64,000 nt of DNA from Geminocystis sp. NIES-3709 (GTDB taxonomy: Bacteria; Cyanobacteriota; Cyanobacteriia; Cyanobacteriales; Cyanobacteriaceae): assembly GCF_001548115.1 (NCBI RefSeq), contig NZ_AP014821.1, positions 620,001 to 684,000 on the forward strand. Direction: 5' to 3'. Below the pieces are notes generated by a model, which did not search any database, was not told where the DNA came from, and worked only from the letters and a program-made list of their open reading frames with translations. The translations under genes and the position numbers were made by a program. Shown here in pieces: positions 56,352 through 64,000 of this stretch. The stretch's first letter is position 1. Each line of letters starts with the position of its first letter.

Positions 56352-57758
56352 ATGACTGAGACAAATAAAGATACTCGTATTGAAAAAGATAGCATGGGCG
56401 AAATTGAAGTAAAATCCGATCGATACTGGGGCGCACAAACGCAACGATCGATACATTATTTTTCCATTGGGGAAGATAAAATGCCCCTAGAAGTAATAAA
56501 AGCCCTTGCCATCGTCAAAAAAGCAGCCGCCATTACTAATAACCAATTGGGAGTGTTATCTACAGAAAAAACCCAACTCATTAACCAAGTCGCCGATGAA
56601 ATTATCGAGGGAAAGTTAGATGATCATTTTCCCCTGTACGTTTGGATGACAGGGAGCGGTACACAATCTAATATGAATGTTAATGAAGTTATTGCTAATC
56701 GTGCCATTGAAATTGTCGGAGGAGAATTAGGCAGTAAAAACCCTATTCATCCTAATGATGATGTGAATAAGTCTCAGTCTTCAAATGATGTCTTTCCTAC
56801 CGCTATGAATATAGCAGTTTCGATCGCAATTAATGAACGTTTAATCCCCAAAGTAACAAAATTAAGAGACGCATTAGAGGAAAAAGCTGAGGCATGGAAA
56901 GAAATTATAAAAATTGGTAGAACTCATTTACAAGATGCAGTACCCTTGAGTTTAGGGCAAGAATTTTCTGGTTATGTGGGGATGTTAGAGGATAATTTAA
57001 CGAGAATAAATCAAGCCTTACCCGGAATTTATCAATTGGCTTTAGGAGGCACAGCCCTAGGTACAGGTATAAATGCACCTATAGGCTTTCCAGCCAAATC
57101 CGCCCAATGTATCGCTGAATTGACGGGTTTACCCTTCATAACTGCCCCGAATAAATTTACCGTCATGGGCGCTCATGATGCTATGGTAATGTTAAGCTCA
57201 ACCTTAAAAACCCTTGCTTGTTCACTATATAAAATCGCTAATGATATTCGTTTATTGGCTTGTGGCCCTAGGGCGGGATTTAATGAGTTACAATTACCAG
57301 AAAATGAACCCGGATCGTCTATAATGCCGGGAAAGGTAAACCCGACACAGTGTGAAGCGTTAGCTATGGTGGCGGTGCAAGTTATGGGTTATGATACGGC
57401 GGTGGGTTTTGCCGGGGCAAGTGGTATTTTAGATATGAATGTTTATAAGCCTATGATGGTTTACAATGTTCTCCAATCCATCAAAATTTTATCTGATAGC
57501 TGTAACAACTTTACTGACTTTACCGTTAAGGATATGACACCGAATCTCCCCAGAATCAATGAGTTAGTGAATCAATCTTTGATGTTAGTAACGGCACTTA
57601 GTCCGAAAATTGGTTATGATAAAGCCTCGAAAATTGCCCATCTTGCCCATAAAAAACACCTTACCCTAAAACAAGCCACCCTCGAATTAGATTATCTCAC
57701 GGCAGAAGAATTCGATCGAGCTATTGATTTAAGACAAATGGCTTACCCTCATGAGTAA
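56352..57758 (+). CDS. fumC: Class II fumarate hydratase (FumC)
   Basis: A 468-residue oxygen-stable fumarase of the TCA cycle. Family signatures are [47 protein letters not shown] and the superfamily motif [15 protein letters not shown] containing the catalytic Ser loop. All parts of the tetramer active site are present and the length is normal. Confidence 0.97.
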   Translation: MTETNKDTRIEKDSMGEIEVKSDRYWGAQTQRSIHYFSIGEDKMPLEVIKALAIVKKAAAITNNQLGVLSTEKTQLINQVADEIIEGKLDDHFPLYVWMTGSGTQSNMNVNEVIANRAIEIVGGELGSKNPIHPNDDVNKSQSSNDVFPTAMNIAVSIAINERLIPKVTKLRDALEEKAEAWKEIIKIGRTHLQDAVPLSLGQEFSGYVGMLEDNLTRINQALPGIYQLALGGTALGTGINAPIGFPAKSAQCIAELTGLPFITAPNKFTVMGAHDAMVMLSSTLKTLACSLYKIANDIRLLACGPRAGFNELQLPENEPGSSIMPGKVNPTQCEALAMVAVQVMGYDTAVGFAGASGILDMNVYKPMMVYNVLQSIKILSDSCNNFTDFTVKDMTPNLPRINELVNQSLMLVTALSPKIGYDKASKIAHLAHKKHLTLKQATLELDYLTAEEFDRAIDLRQMAYPHE

Positions 57759-57913
57759 CTTTTTTGAAATATTCAATTATTGACAAGGCAGAGTAATAAA
57801 TAATAAGTAATTCTCAACTTTTAATTAAAAATAACTTTATTTGCGATGATTTTTCTTTATCTATCTCCTAACTCCTATCTTCTACCCTCCCCAAAATATT
57901 TTTTTACCAACCC

Positions 57914-58852
57914 CTAATTATCAACTTGATAGCCAAATTCGGCTAATCTTAATCGTGATTGTCGCCATTTTGGTTCAACTTTGACAAATAACTCTAAATA
58001 GACTTTACCACTTAATAATTTTTGCATTTGTTGACGAGATGCCGATCCAATTTCTTTTAACATACTTCCTTTATGACCAATCATGATAGATTTTTGAGAA
58101 TTTCTCTCCACACTAATCGCCGCATAAATCTTGGTAAGTTTTGGACTTTCTTCCATCTTTTCCACTGTTACCGCTACGGAATGGGGTATTTCTTCTTTCG
58201 TTGATAATAATATTTGTTCTCTAATTAATTCTCCAATGATAAATCTCTCTGGTTGATCCGTTACCAAATCAGGGGGATAATAGTAAGGGCCATAATCTAG
58301 TTTTGTTATTAATTCCTGTTGTAAATTATCTAATCCTTCTCCTGTTATTGCTGAAAAATTAACTATTTGCCAGTTTTCTTGACAAATTTCCTGATAACTT
58401 TCATTGAGTTTTTCCCTATCTTCTCCTTGTAAGTCACTTTTGTTTAATCCTAAAATTATCGGTGTCTTGCTCTTGTGTAATAATTCGGTAATATATCGAT
58501 CGCCCCCCCCCGCAGAAGAAGAAGCATCTACCACAAATAAAACCACATCAGCATTATTAATAGCTGAAATAGCATTTTGTACCAAAACCTTACCTAATTC
58601 ATGGTGTGGCTTGTGAATACCGGGAGTATCAACGAAAATAATTTGTGCCTCTGGAGTGGTTAAAATGCCCCGTAAACGATTACGAGTAGTTTGTGCTACG
58701 GGAGAAGTAATTGCTACTTTTTGCCCCACTAAGTAATTCATTAAAGTAGATTTACCAACATTCGGACGTCCGATAATAGCGACAAACCCTGATTTAAACT
58801 CATCGGATGCAATGGGAATAATGGGTAAAAATGATTCAATAAGGTTAGACAT
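57914..58852 (-). CDS. era: GTPase Era
   Basis: A 312-residue ribosome-assembly GTPase that binds the 3' end of 16S rRNA. G1 GRPNVGKS, the switch region PVAQTTRNRLRGI, G3 DTPGIHKPHHELGK and G4 NKSD lie in the first 170 residues. The C-terminal KH domain has the motif MIGHKGSMLKEIG. Its start overlaps the end of the upstream deacylase gene by 8 bp, so the two are translationally coupled. Confidence 0.97.
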   Translation of the reverse strand: MSNLIESFLPIIPIASDEFKSGFVAIIGRPNVGKSTLMNYLVGQKVAITSPVAQTTRNRLRGILTTPEAQIIFVDTPGIHKPHHELGKVLVQNAISAINNADVVLFVVDASSSAGGGDRYITELLHKSKTPIILGLNKSDLQGEDREKLNESYQEICQENWQIVNFSAITGEGLDNLQQELITKLDYGPYYYPPDLVTDQPERFIIGELIREQILLSTKEEIPHSVAVTVEKMEESPKLTKIYAAISVERNSQKSIMIGHKGSMLKEIGSASRQQMQKLLSGKVYLELFVKVEPKWRQSRLRLAEFGYQVDN

Positions 58853-59969
58853 GGGGAAAAATACCTAAAATATACTCGCCTTGATTTACAGTATCGTTAG
58901 TAGAGACATCAAAAATTATGCCTTCATCTGCTGATTTTATCTCTATTATAGTGGGCATTACCTTCCCTTTAGAAAATGACAGAAGTTGATAAAGAATATC
59001 ACCCTTTTTAACACTTGTACCTTCCCTCCGGCGATTCCGAATAATTCCTCCTTGGGGTGCGTAATAACTTTTAATGGTATTTTTAGGTACAAATTTAGTA
59101 GTTTTTGAGGGTATTATCAGATCTAAATTAAGCATATTTTTTGCACATAAATAGTTAATAATTCCCCTAACACCTTTGGTTACAGATTCTTCATTCACTG
59201 TCATTCCTGAGCCTAATTCTAAAGTCCATGATTCTACGTCAAAAGTGATATTTCTTCCTGCTTGAATAAACTTTTTTTCTAATATTAACCAAGGATTTAA
59301 AAAGGCTTCATCAAAAGCATTCCCATCATATTTATTCATTAAAATAGCATAATCAAAGAGAAAATAATCAGCACTATTTTGACGAAAATCAAAACAATAA
59401 AGATAGTCGATCGCTTTGACACTGGAGCTATGAATATCTATAATATAATTAGCATCTAAAGACAAGGATTGTAAAATATTGCGGTAATGTTCAGAAAAAG
59501 AAATACTACGATCGAGATTGATATTATCAATTTTTTCTTTAAACTTATTAAGAATATCCTTTAAAAAATTAGCTTGTATTTCTTGATTATTTAGATTGAT
59601 ATTTTCTGCAACAAAATTATCAAAATTAACTTTCTCATGACTATAATCCCAGAAAATACGATTCCAATTATACCCATCATAAGGACTATATCTTCCTGTT
59701 GAAAAAAAGAGATTTCTCTGATTAATTCCTGTTGGATTACATACAGGTACTAATAAAATTTTTCCTTGAATATCATTATTATTTAATTTACTAAAAAACC
59801 TAATTAGTTCATAAATAACTGCATTACCAACAATTTCTGCACCATGTAAATTAGCTTGAATATATACTTTTTTATCACCTTTTTTTCCCTCAAAAGTATA
59901 AGTTGGTATCTCTAAAATATCTCCACTAGCTAAAGTTTGGATTTTTATTAATTGATAATCAGGAAACAT
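58845..59969 (-). CDS. Succinylglutamate desuccinylase/aspartoacylase-family deacylase
   Basis: A 374-residue M14-like zinc deacylase (AstE/AspA family). Zinc ligands are visible in QANLHGAEIVG (HXXE) and in IDIHSSS (His). The substrate-binding NPTGINQRN is present, and the C-terminal beta domain has PQGGIIRNRRREGTSVKKGDILYQL. The substrate is unknown; the family removes acyl groups from amino acids and related molecules. It lies directly upstream of era, overlapping it by 8 bp. Confidence 0.87.
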   Translation of the reverse strand: MFPDYQLIKIQTLASGDILEIPTYTFEGKKGDKKVYIQANLHGAEIVGNAVIYELIRFFSKLNNNDIQGKILLVPVCNPTGINQRNLFFSTGRYSPYDGYNWNRIFWDYSHEKVNFDNFVAENINLNNQEIQANFLKDILNKFKEKIDNINLDRSISFSEHYRNILQSLSLDANYIIDIHSSSVKAIDYLYCFDFRQNSADYFLFDYAILMNKYDGNAFDEAFLNPWLILEKKFIQAGRNITFDVESWTLELGSGMTVNEESVTKGVRGIINYLCAKNMLNLDLIIPSKTTKFVPKNTIKSYYAPQGGIIRNRRREGTSVKKGDILYQLLSFSKGKVMPTIIEIKSADEGIIFDVSTNDTVNQGEYILGIFPHV

Positions 59970-60057
59970 ATTAATTAGGGTTAAATGAAAATCTTGACAT
60001 ATTTCTGAGTTGTAAAAAGAAGCTGAGAAAGCTATAAAATTTATGGATAAAGGTAGG

Positions 60058-60140
60058 GATTAGCTCTTAGCTTTTAGCCTTTTTCCCATTAAAAAATCAG
60101 TAATCAATTACTAATGTTGACAAGAAATTTAACTTAACAA
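60058..60140. repeat. Dispersed intergenic repeat R1, copy 2
   Basis: Second copy of the repeat described at 21074-21149, identical over its last 40 bases (60101-60140). It lies between the upstream side of the deacylase gene and the 3' end of gcvP and is followed by TAGCTGATAGCTAAC, the heptamer also found inside gcvP. Confidence 0.85.
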
Positions 60141-60224
60141 TAGCTGATAGCTAACCTTTCGACAATATTTTTTCATCGAACTGAGGTAAAAAGAGTTTAG
60201 GCTTTATTTGAGCATAATTTTTGT

Positions 60225-63176
60225 TCAAGTCTCTTTAGTATTATATTGATCCATTCCTATACAAGAACATACTAAATTTCGATCGCCGTAAGCATTATCA
60301 ATACGTCCAACTACAGGCCAGAATTTATGCTGTTTAGTAAAAATATCAGGATACCCAGCATCTTCTCTACTGTAAGGATGACTCCAATCCTCAGAAATAA
60401 GACTAATAGCAGTATGAGGGGCATTTTTTAAGACATTATCCTCATGATCCATTGTACCCATTTCGATCGAGCTTATTTCCTGACGAATACTAATCATAGC
60501 ATCACAAAATCGATCGAGTTCAGCTAAAGATTCACTTTCTGTCGGTTCAATCATCATTGTACCAGCCACAGGCCATGACATAGTAGGAGCATGAAAACCA
60601 TAGTCAATTAAACGCTTGGCAACATCTTCCACTTCAATCTGAGCAGTTTTACGCAACGGACGTAAATCAATGATACACTCATGGGCAACTAACCCGGATT
60701 TCCCCGTAAAAAGAATAGGATAATGAGGAGCAAGACGATGAGCAATATAATTAGCATTGAGAATGGCTATTTTTGTGGCATCAGTTAACCCTTGACTTCC
60801 CATCATGGCAATATACATCCACGAGATAGGTAAAATACTCGCACTTCCCCAAGGCGCCGCCGAAACCATGCCTATAGAGTCACTATTACTAATTTCTAAA
60901 GACTGATAGCTGATAGCTGATAGCTGATAGCTAAGAGGTAAAAAAGGGACTAAATGAGGCATTACCCCAATAGGTCCTACACCCGGACCACCACCACCAT
61001 GAGGAATACAGAAAGTTTTATGTAAGTTGAGGTGACATACATCAGCACCGAAATCTCCAGGGCGACATAAACCGACTTGGGCATTCATATTCGCACCGTC
61101 AAGATAAACTTGTCCTCCAAAAGCATGGATAATACCGCATATATTTTTGATGCCTTCTTCAAAAACGCCGTGAGTAGAAGGATAAGTAATCATCAATGCG
61201 GCTAACTTATCCTTATATTTTTCCGCTTTCGCTTTTAAGTCTTCAATATTAATATCTCCCTCTGTATCACATTTCACGGGGATTACTTTTAATCCACACA
61301 TCACCGCACTGGCAGGATTTGTACCATGAGCAGATTCAGGAATTAAACAGATCGATCGTGCGAAATCCCCTCGACTATCATGGTATTTACGAATAACTTG
61401 TAACCCTGCATATTCTCCTTGTGATCCTGCATTGGGTTGCAAAGAGATACCAGCAAACCCTGTAATTTCCGCTAACCATGCCTCCAGTTGAGAAAAAAGA
61501 GTTTGATAACCCTGAGTTTGAGATAAAGGTGCAAAGGGGTGAATACTGTTAAATTCTGCCCATGTCACGGGCAACATCTCGGCAGTGGCATTAAGTTTCA
61601 TAGTACACGAACCTAACGCAATCATAGAAGTGGTTAAAGATAAATCCTTACTTTCGAGACGGTGTAAATAACGTAGTAACTCTGTCTCTGAGTGATATTG
61701 ATTGAAAACTGTTTCCGTAAGATAACGGCTTTGACGTTGCATATCTGAGGGAATACCCAAGTTATCTATGGCTAAATGTTCAATACTAAGCTCATTTTGT
61801 CCGAAAATAGCTAAAATTTGTTTAACATCCTTAAGGGTAGTGGTTTCATCAAGGCTAATTCCGATCGAGTTTTTATCATAACGGAAGTTGATTAAATTAC
61901 TTTCAGCTAAAGAAAGAACACTATCATAATCTTCAATTTCGATCGTTATAGTGTCGAAAAAGTATGGAGATTTAATTTGATAACCAAGTTTTTCTAAACC
62001 TTTTGCTAAAATTTTTGTCAATTTATGAACTCTTAAAGCAATATTTTTTATCCCTTCTTCCCCGTGATACACCGCATAAGTAGAAGCAATAACGGCTAAT
62101 AAAACTTGAGCAGTACAAATATTACTGGTTGCCTTATCTCTGCGAATATGTTGCTCTCTTGTCTGTAAAGCTAATCTTAAGGCTGGTTGTCCATGTACAT
62201 CCTTGGAAACTCCTACGATACGTCCCGGTACTTGACGTTTATATTCGTCTTTAGTTGCAAAATAGGCCGCATGAGGACCACCATAACCTAATGGTACACC
62301 AAAACGTTGGGTATTTCCTACTGCGATGTCAGCATTTAATTCACCGGGGGATTTTAAGAGGGCAAGACTTAACAAATCGGCGGCAAGAGTCACAAGACCT
62401 TTTTGTTGATGAATTTGCTCAATGACATTTGTATAATCGTAAATTGTGCCATCAGAAGCAGGATATTGAAATAAAGCACCAAAAATAGACGTTTCAAAGT
62501 CAAAAGTCTGAGGATTATCAATAATTAGCTCAATTTCGAGATATTTTGCTCTTGTTTTAATAACCTCAATGGTTTGAGGATGACAGTTTCGATCGACAAA
62601 AAAAGTATTAGACTTATGTTTAGTAACAGCATAACTCATCGTCATGGCTTCGGCGGCGGCGGTGGCTTCATCTAACAGAGAAGCGTTGGCAATTTCTAAC
62701 CCAGTGAAGTCGATAATCATGGTTTGGAAGTTTAATAATGCTTCCAATCTTCCTTGGGCGATTTCGGGTTGGTAGGGAGTATAAGCAGTGTACCAATTGG
62801 GATTTTCTAGGATATTACGTTGAATAACCGCAGGAGTGATGCAGTTATAATAACCCATGCCAATATAAGAACGATATACCTTATTTTCTTGGGCGATCGA
62901 TTTTAAAGTAGCTAAGGCTTCAATTTCTGTTTGAGGAGAGGGTAATTGTAAAGGATTCCTAAGACGAATAGCTTGAGGTACTGCGGAATCAATTAAGGTA
63001 TCTAAATCACCATAACCTAACTTTTTCAACATCAGTAGTTGTTCTTTTTCACCGATACCGATATGACGATGTTTAAATATATCTTTATCTTTACTAAGAG
63101 CATTATGAGAAGTTGGTGAAGCTATTAAACTATCTTCTGAGGGGGGAGAAGAATTGATGTTGTCTAAATCAAGCAT
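60225..63176 (-). CDS. gcvP: Glycine dehydrogenase, decarboxylating (P protein, GcvP)
   Basis: A 983-residue fused (alpha-beta) P protein of the glycine cleavage system, central to photorespiratory glycine breakdown. The PLP lysine is in [20 protein letters not shown], other signatures are [34 protein letters not shown] and [22 protein letters not shown]. The segment between VPFLP and SAAPWGS is partly encoded by a CTGATAG tandem repeat (60903-60930), giving [13 protein letters not shown] in a loop that varies in the family. The reading frame stays open. gcvT and gcvH are not adjacent. Confidence 0.97.
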   Translation of the reverse strand: MLDLDNINSSPPSEDSLIASPTSHNALSKDKDIFKHRHIGIGEKEQLLMLKKLGYGDLDTLIDSAVPQAIRLRNPLQLPSPQTEIEALATLKSIAQENKVYRSYIGMGYYNCITPAVIQRNILENPNWYTAYTPYQPEIAQGRLEALLNFQTMIIDFTGLEIANASLLDEATAAAEAMTMSYAVTKHKSNTFFVDRNCHPQTIEVIKTRAKYLEIELIIDNPQTFDFETSIFGALFQYPASDGTIYDYTNVIEQIHQQKGLVTLAADLLSLALLKSPGELNADIAVGNTQRFGVPLGYGGPHAAYFATKDEYKRQVPGRIVGVSKDVHGQPALRLALQTREQHIRRDKATSNICTAQVLLAVIASTYAVYHGEEGIKNIALRVHKLTKILAKGLEKLGYQIKSPYFFDTITIEIEDYDSVLSLAESNLINFRYDKNSIGISLDETTTLKDVKQILAIFGQNELSIEHLAIDNLGIPSDMQRQSRYLTETVFNQYHSETELLRYLHRLESKDLSLTTSMIALGSCTMKLNATAEMLPVTWAEFNSIHPFAPLSQTQGYQTLFSQLEAWLAEITGFAGISLQPNAGSQGEYAGLQVIRKYHDSRGDFARSICLIPESAHGTNPASAVMCGLKVIPVKCDTEGDINIEDLKAKAEKYKDKLAALMITYPSTHGVFEEGIKNICGIIHAFGGQVYLDGANMNAQVGLCRPGDFGADVCHLNLHKTFCIPHGGGGPGVGPIGVMPHLVPFLPLSYQLSAISYQSLEISNSDSIGMVSAAPWGSASILPISWMYIAMMGSQGLTDATKIAILNANYIAHRLAPHYPILFTGKSGLVAHECIIDLRPLRKTAQIEVEDVAKRLIDYGFHAPTMSWPVAGTMMIEPTESESLAELDRFCDAMISIRQEISSIEMGTMDHEDNVLKNAPHTAISLISEDWSHPYSREDAGYPDIFTKQHKFWPVVGRIDNAYGDRNLVCSCIGMDQYNTKET
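60903..60933. repeat. In-frame heptanucleotide repeat (CTGATAG)x4 within gcvP
   Basis: Four exact CTGATAG copies plus CTA sit inside the gcvP coding sequence. Because 7 is not a multiple of 3, each three copies (21 bp) encode seven residues, so the SYQLSAI pattern repeats. The same heptamer occurs once or twice outside the gene at 60141. Confidence 0.95.
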
Positions 63177-63230
63177 GGCTGACGGAAGTTATAAATTTAT
63201 ATATTTCTTAATATATCTTAACTTAATAAA

Positions 63231-63542
63231 CTATTCTTTTTCTTTTTGAATCACGACTTGACGAAATCCCAACACCACAAAAATATTAGATAAAGTTAAG
63301 AAAAATTCTGCACCGCCGTGTAACCAATCGACATTAGCCAAAGAGGTATGAAAATGTGTTTCTGCATAAATTCCTGCTGGAATAGTGATGGCAACAAAAA
63401 GTAATAACAAATAAAATCCCATCAGGGCAAGTTTAGGCATTTTTTGAGATTTCGTGAGAAACCACAAAAACCCTAGATAGGGAAACAAGGAAACGGCAAA
63501 TAATGTTTCCTTACTAACAAAATTAAGAGTAATAGATTCCAT
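63231..63542 (-). CDS. DUF3593-family membrane protein
   Basis: A 103-residue protein with three hydrophobic segments (about 10-28, 35-56 and 78-95) and a conserved HTSLANVDWLHGGAEFFLTLSN stretch. The DUF3593 family is restricted to cyanobacteria and plastid-bearing eukaryotes; its function is not known. It lies 54 bp upstream of gcvP on the same strand. Confidence 0.82.
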   Translation of the reverse strand: MESITLNFVSKETLFAVSLFPYLGFLWFLTKSQKMPKLALMGFYLLLLFVAITIPAGIYAETHFHTSLANVDWLHGGAEFFLTLSNIFVVLGFRQVVIQKEKE

Positions 63543-63765
63543 TTTTATTCAAATAAGTGACATGAATTTTACCTGAGTAAACCATAAAATTTTTGATGAA
63601 GGTAGGATATAGAAATTATTACCAATTGATAATTGATCCATTCAGGGGTTTAAAGCCTCCTTTTTTAAGGGGAAAAAGATAAAAGTCTAACCTTTGAAAA
63701 TTCAATCAAGAGTAAATTCTAGCGAGAGGTAATTGTCAATTTTACATTGTTCACTGTTGAAGGTG

Positions 63766-64000
63766 CTAACTATAACTTTGCAACTCTTGTAATTTAGTCA
63801 AAACTTCTTGAGAGTGAATAGCAGGGCGCACTCCTAAAAATTGAGCGATCAAAACTCCATCAGGATTGATAATATAAGTATGACGCATGGAAAAACCAGC
63901 TAACCATGAACCATAAGACTTACTAACTTTACCATCAGTATCGGCTAAAAGAGGATATTTCAAACCTTCTTCATCACAAAATTCTTGGTGAGAGTTAACG
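63766..64000 (-). CDS. Peroxiredoxin (AhpC/TSA, Bcp/PrxQ-like), C-terminal part cut by window end
   Basis: The minus strand is open from the window end to a stop at 63766 and reads the last 78 codons of a thioredoxin-fold peroxiredoxin: NSHQEFCDEEGLKYPLLAD, KSYGSWLAGFSMRHTYIINPDGVL and a final helix SQEVLTKLQELQSYS. The peroxidatic Cys lies upstream, outside the window. A short internal TTG frame is not the real start. Confidence 0.8.
   Translation of the reverse strand, partial: VNSHQEFCDEEGLKYPLLADTDGKVSKSYGSWLAGFSMRHTYIINPDGVLIAQFLGVRPAIHSQEVLTKLQELQSYS

Noticed and set aside
63177-63230. A glycine riboswitch before gcvP.
   Set aside because: The gap to the upstream gene is only 54 bp and shows no riboswitch-like structure.
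1-64000. tRNA or rRNA genes and CRISPR arrays.
   Set aside because: No T-loop/acceptor pairs, rRNA-like segments or regularly spaced repeats with unique spacers were found by eye; a dedicated search would settle it.

Overview
The window is a chromosomal segment of a low-GC cyanobacterium. The evidence is photosynthesis genes (petB/petD, psaE, the phycobilisome lyases cpcF and cpcT, the carotenoid hydroxylase crtR, CP12), ferredoxin-type nitrate reductase, many cyanobacteria-only families (DUF3177, DUF502, DUF3593, DUF4278, TerB-like) and very frequent CGATCG cores, including full HIP1 sites (GCGATCGC). The AT-rich background and gene content suggest the Geminocystis/Cyanobacterium group; that genus assignment is inference. 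No rRNA, tRNA or CRISPR array was seen.

Layout. 0-5 kb: a SpoIID-like protein cut by the window edge, a GT21-like glycosyltransferase, ychF and crtR. 5-8 kb: a Panacea-type toxin-antitoxin pair, then petD-petB. 8-16 kb: a gamma-carbonic-anhydrase-like protein, an orphan HicB, recA with a LexA-like box, a pentapeptide-repeat protein, a hybrid kinase with a degenerate receiver, a metallophosphoesterase and trmB. 16-23 kb: narB with an NtcA box, PAP2 phosphatase, a GT39 transferase, metK and a lipoprotein. 23-28 kb: an IS4-like transposase remnant, ppa, then urtD-urtE behind a near-ideal NtcA-activated promoter; UrtD carries an extra TerB-like domain. 28-33 kb: a Tat-exported pseudo-caspase and an FHA-PAS-GGDEF-EAL protein. 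33-42 kb: a MidA-like methyltransferase, cpcF-cpcT, CP12, an aminotransferase, trpG, dgkA and ybeY. 42-47 kb: a DUF502 protein, an ECF sigma/anti-sigma/LTXXQ operon, a SulP transporter remnant, mutM, psaE, a 44-residue small protein and aroQ. 47.5-54.6 kb: an accessory run of five minus-strand genes. 54.8-64 kb: aroH, sppA, fumC, era, an AstE-like deacylase, gcvP, a DUF3593 protein and a peroxiredoxin cut by the window end.

The most unusual object is the 1309-residue protein at 50087-54016. Its N-terminal half has the motif layout of a UvrD/TRANK1-type SF1 helicase, but the Walker B glutamate and the motif VI arginine are replaced. Its C-terminal half is about 48 tandem units of 13 residues rich in Trp, Cys and Ala, arranged in part as a 52-residue higher-order repeat. 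It sits among an uncharacterised Cys-motif protein, an RTX protein and two secreted proteins. Other points worth attention are the UrtD-TerB fusion under a canonical NtcA promoter, three degenerate signalling or protease domains (a receiver with Asp to Glu, a GAF with an isolated Cys, a caspase with a Tyr/Ser dyad), two pseudogene remnants, dispersed intergenic repeats, and a heptanucleotide tandem repeat lying in frame inside gcvP.

Most genes are single or in short units. Plausible operons are antitoxin-toxin, petB-petD, cpcF-cpcT, sigma-antisigma-LTXXQ, sppA-aroH, the small protein with aroQ, and deacylase-era.
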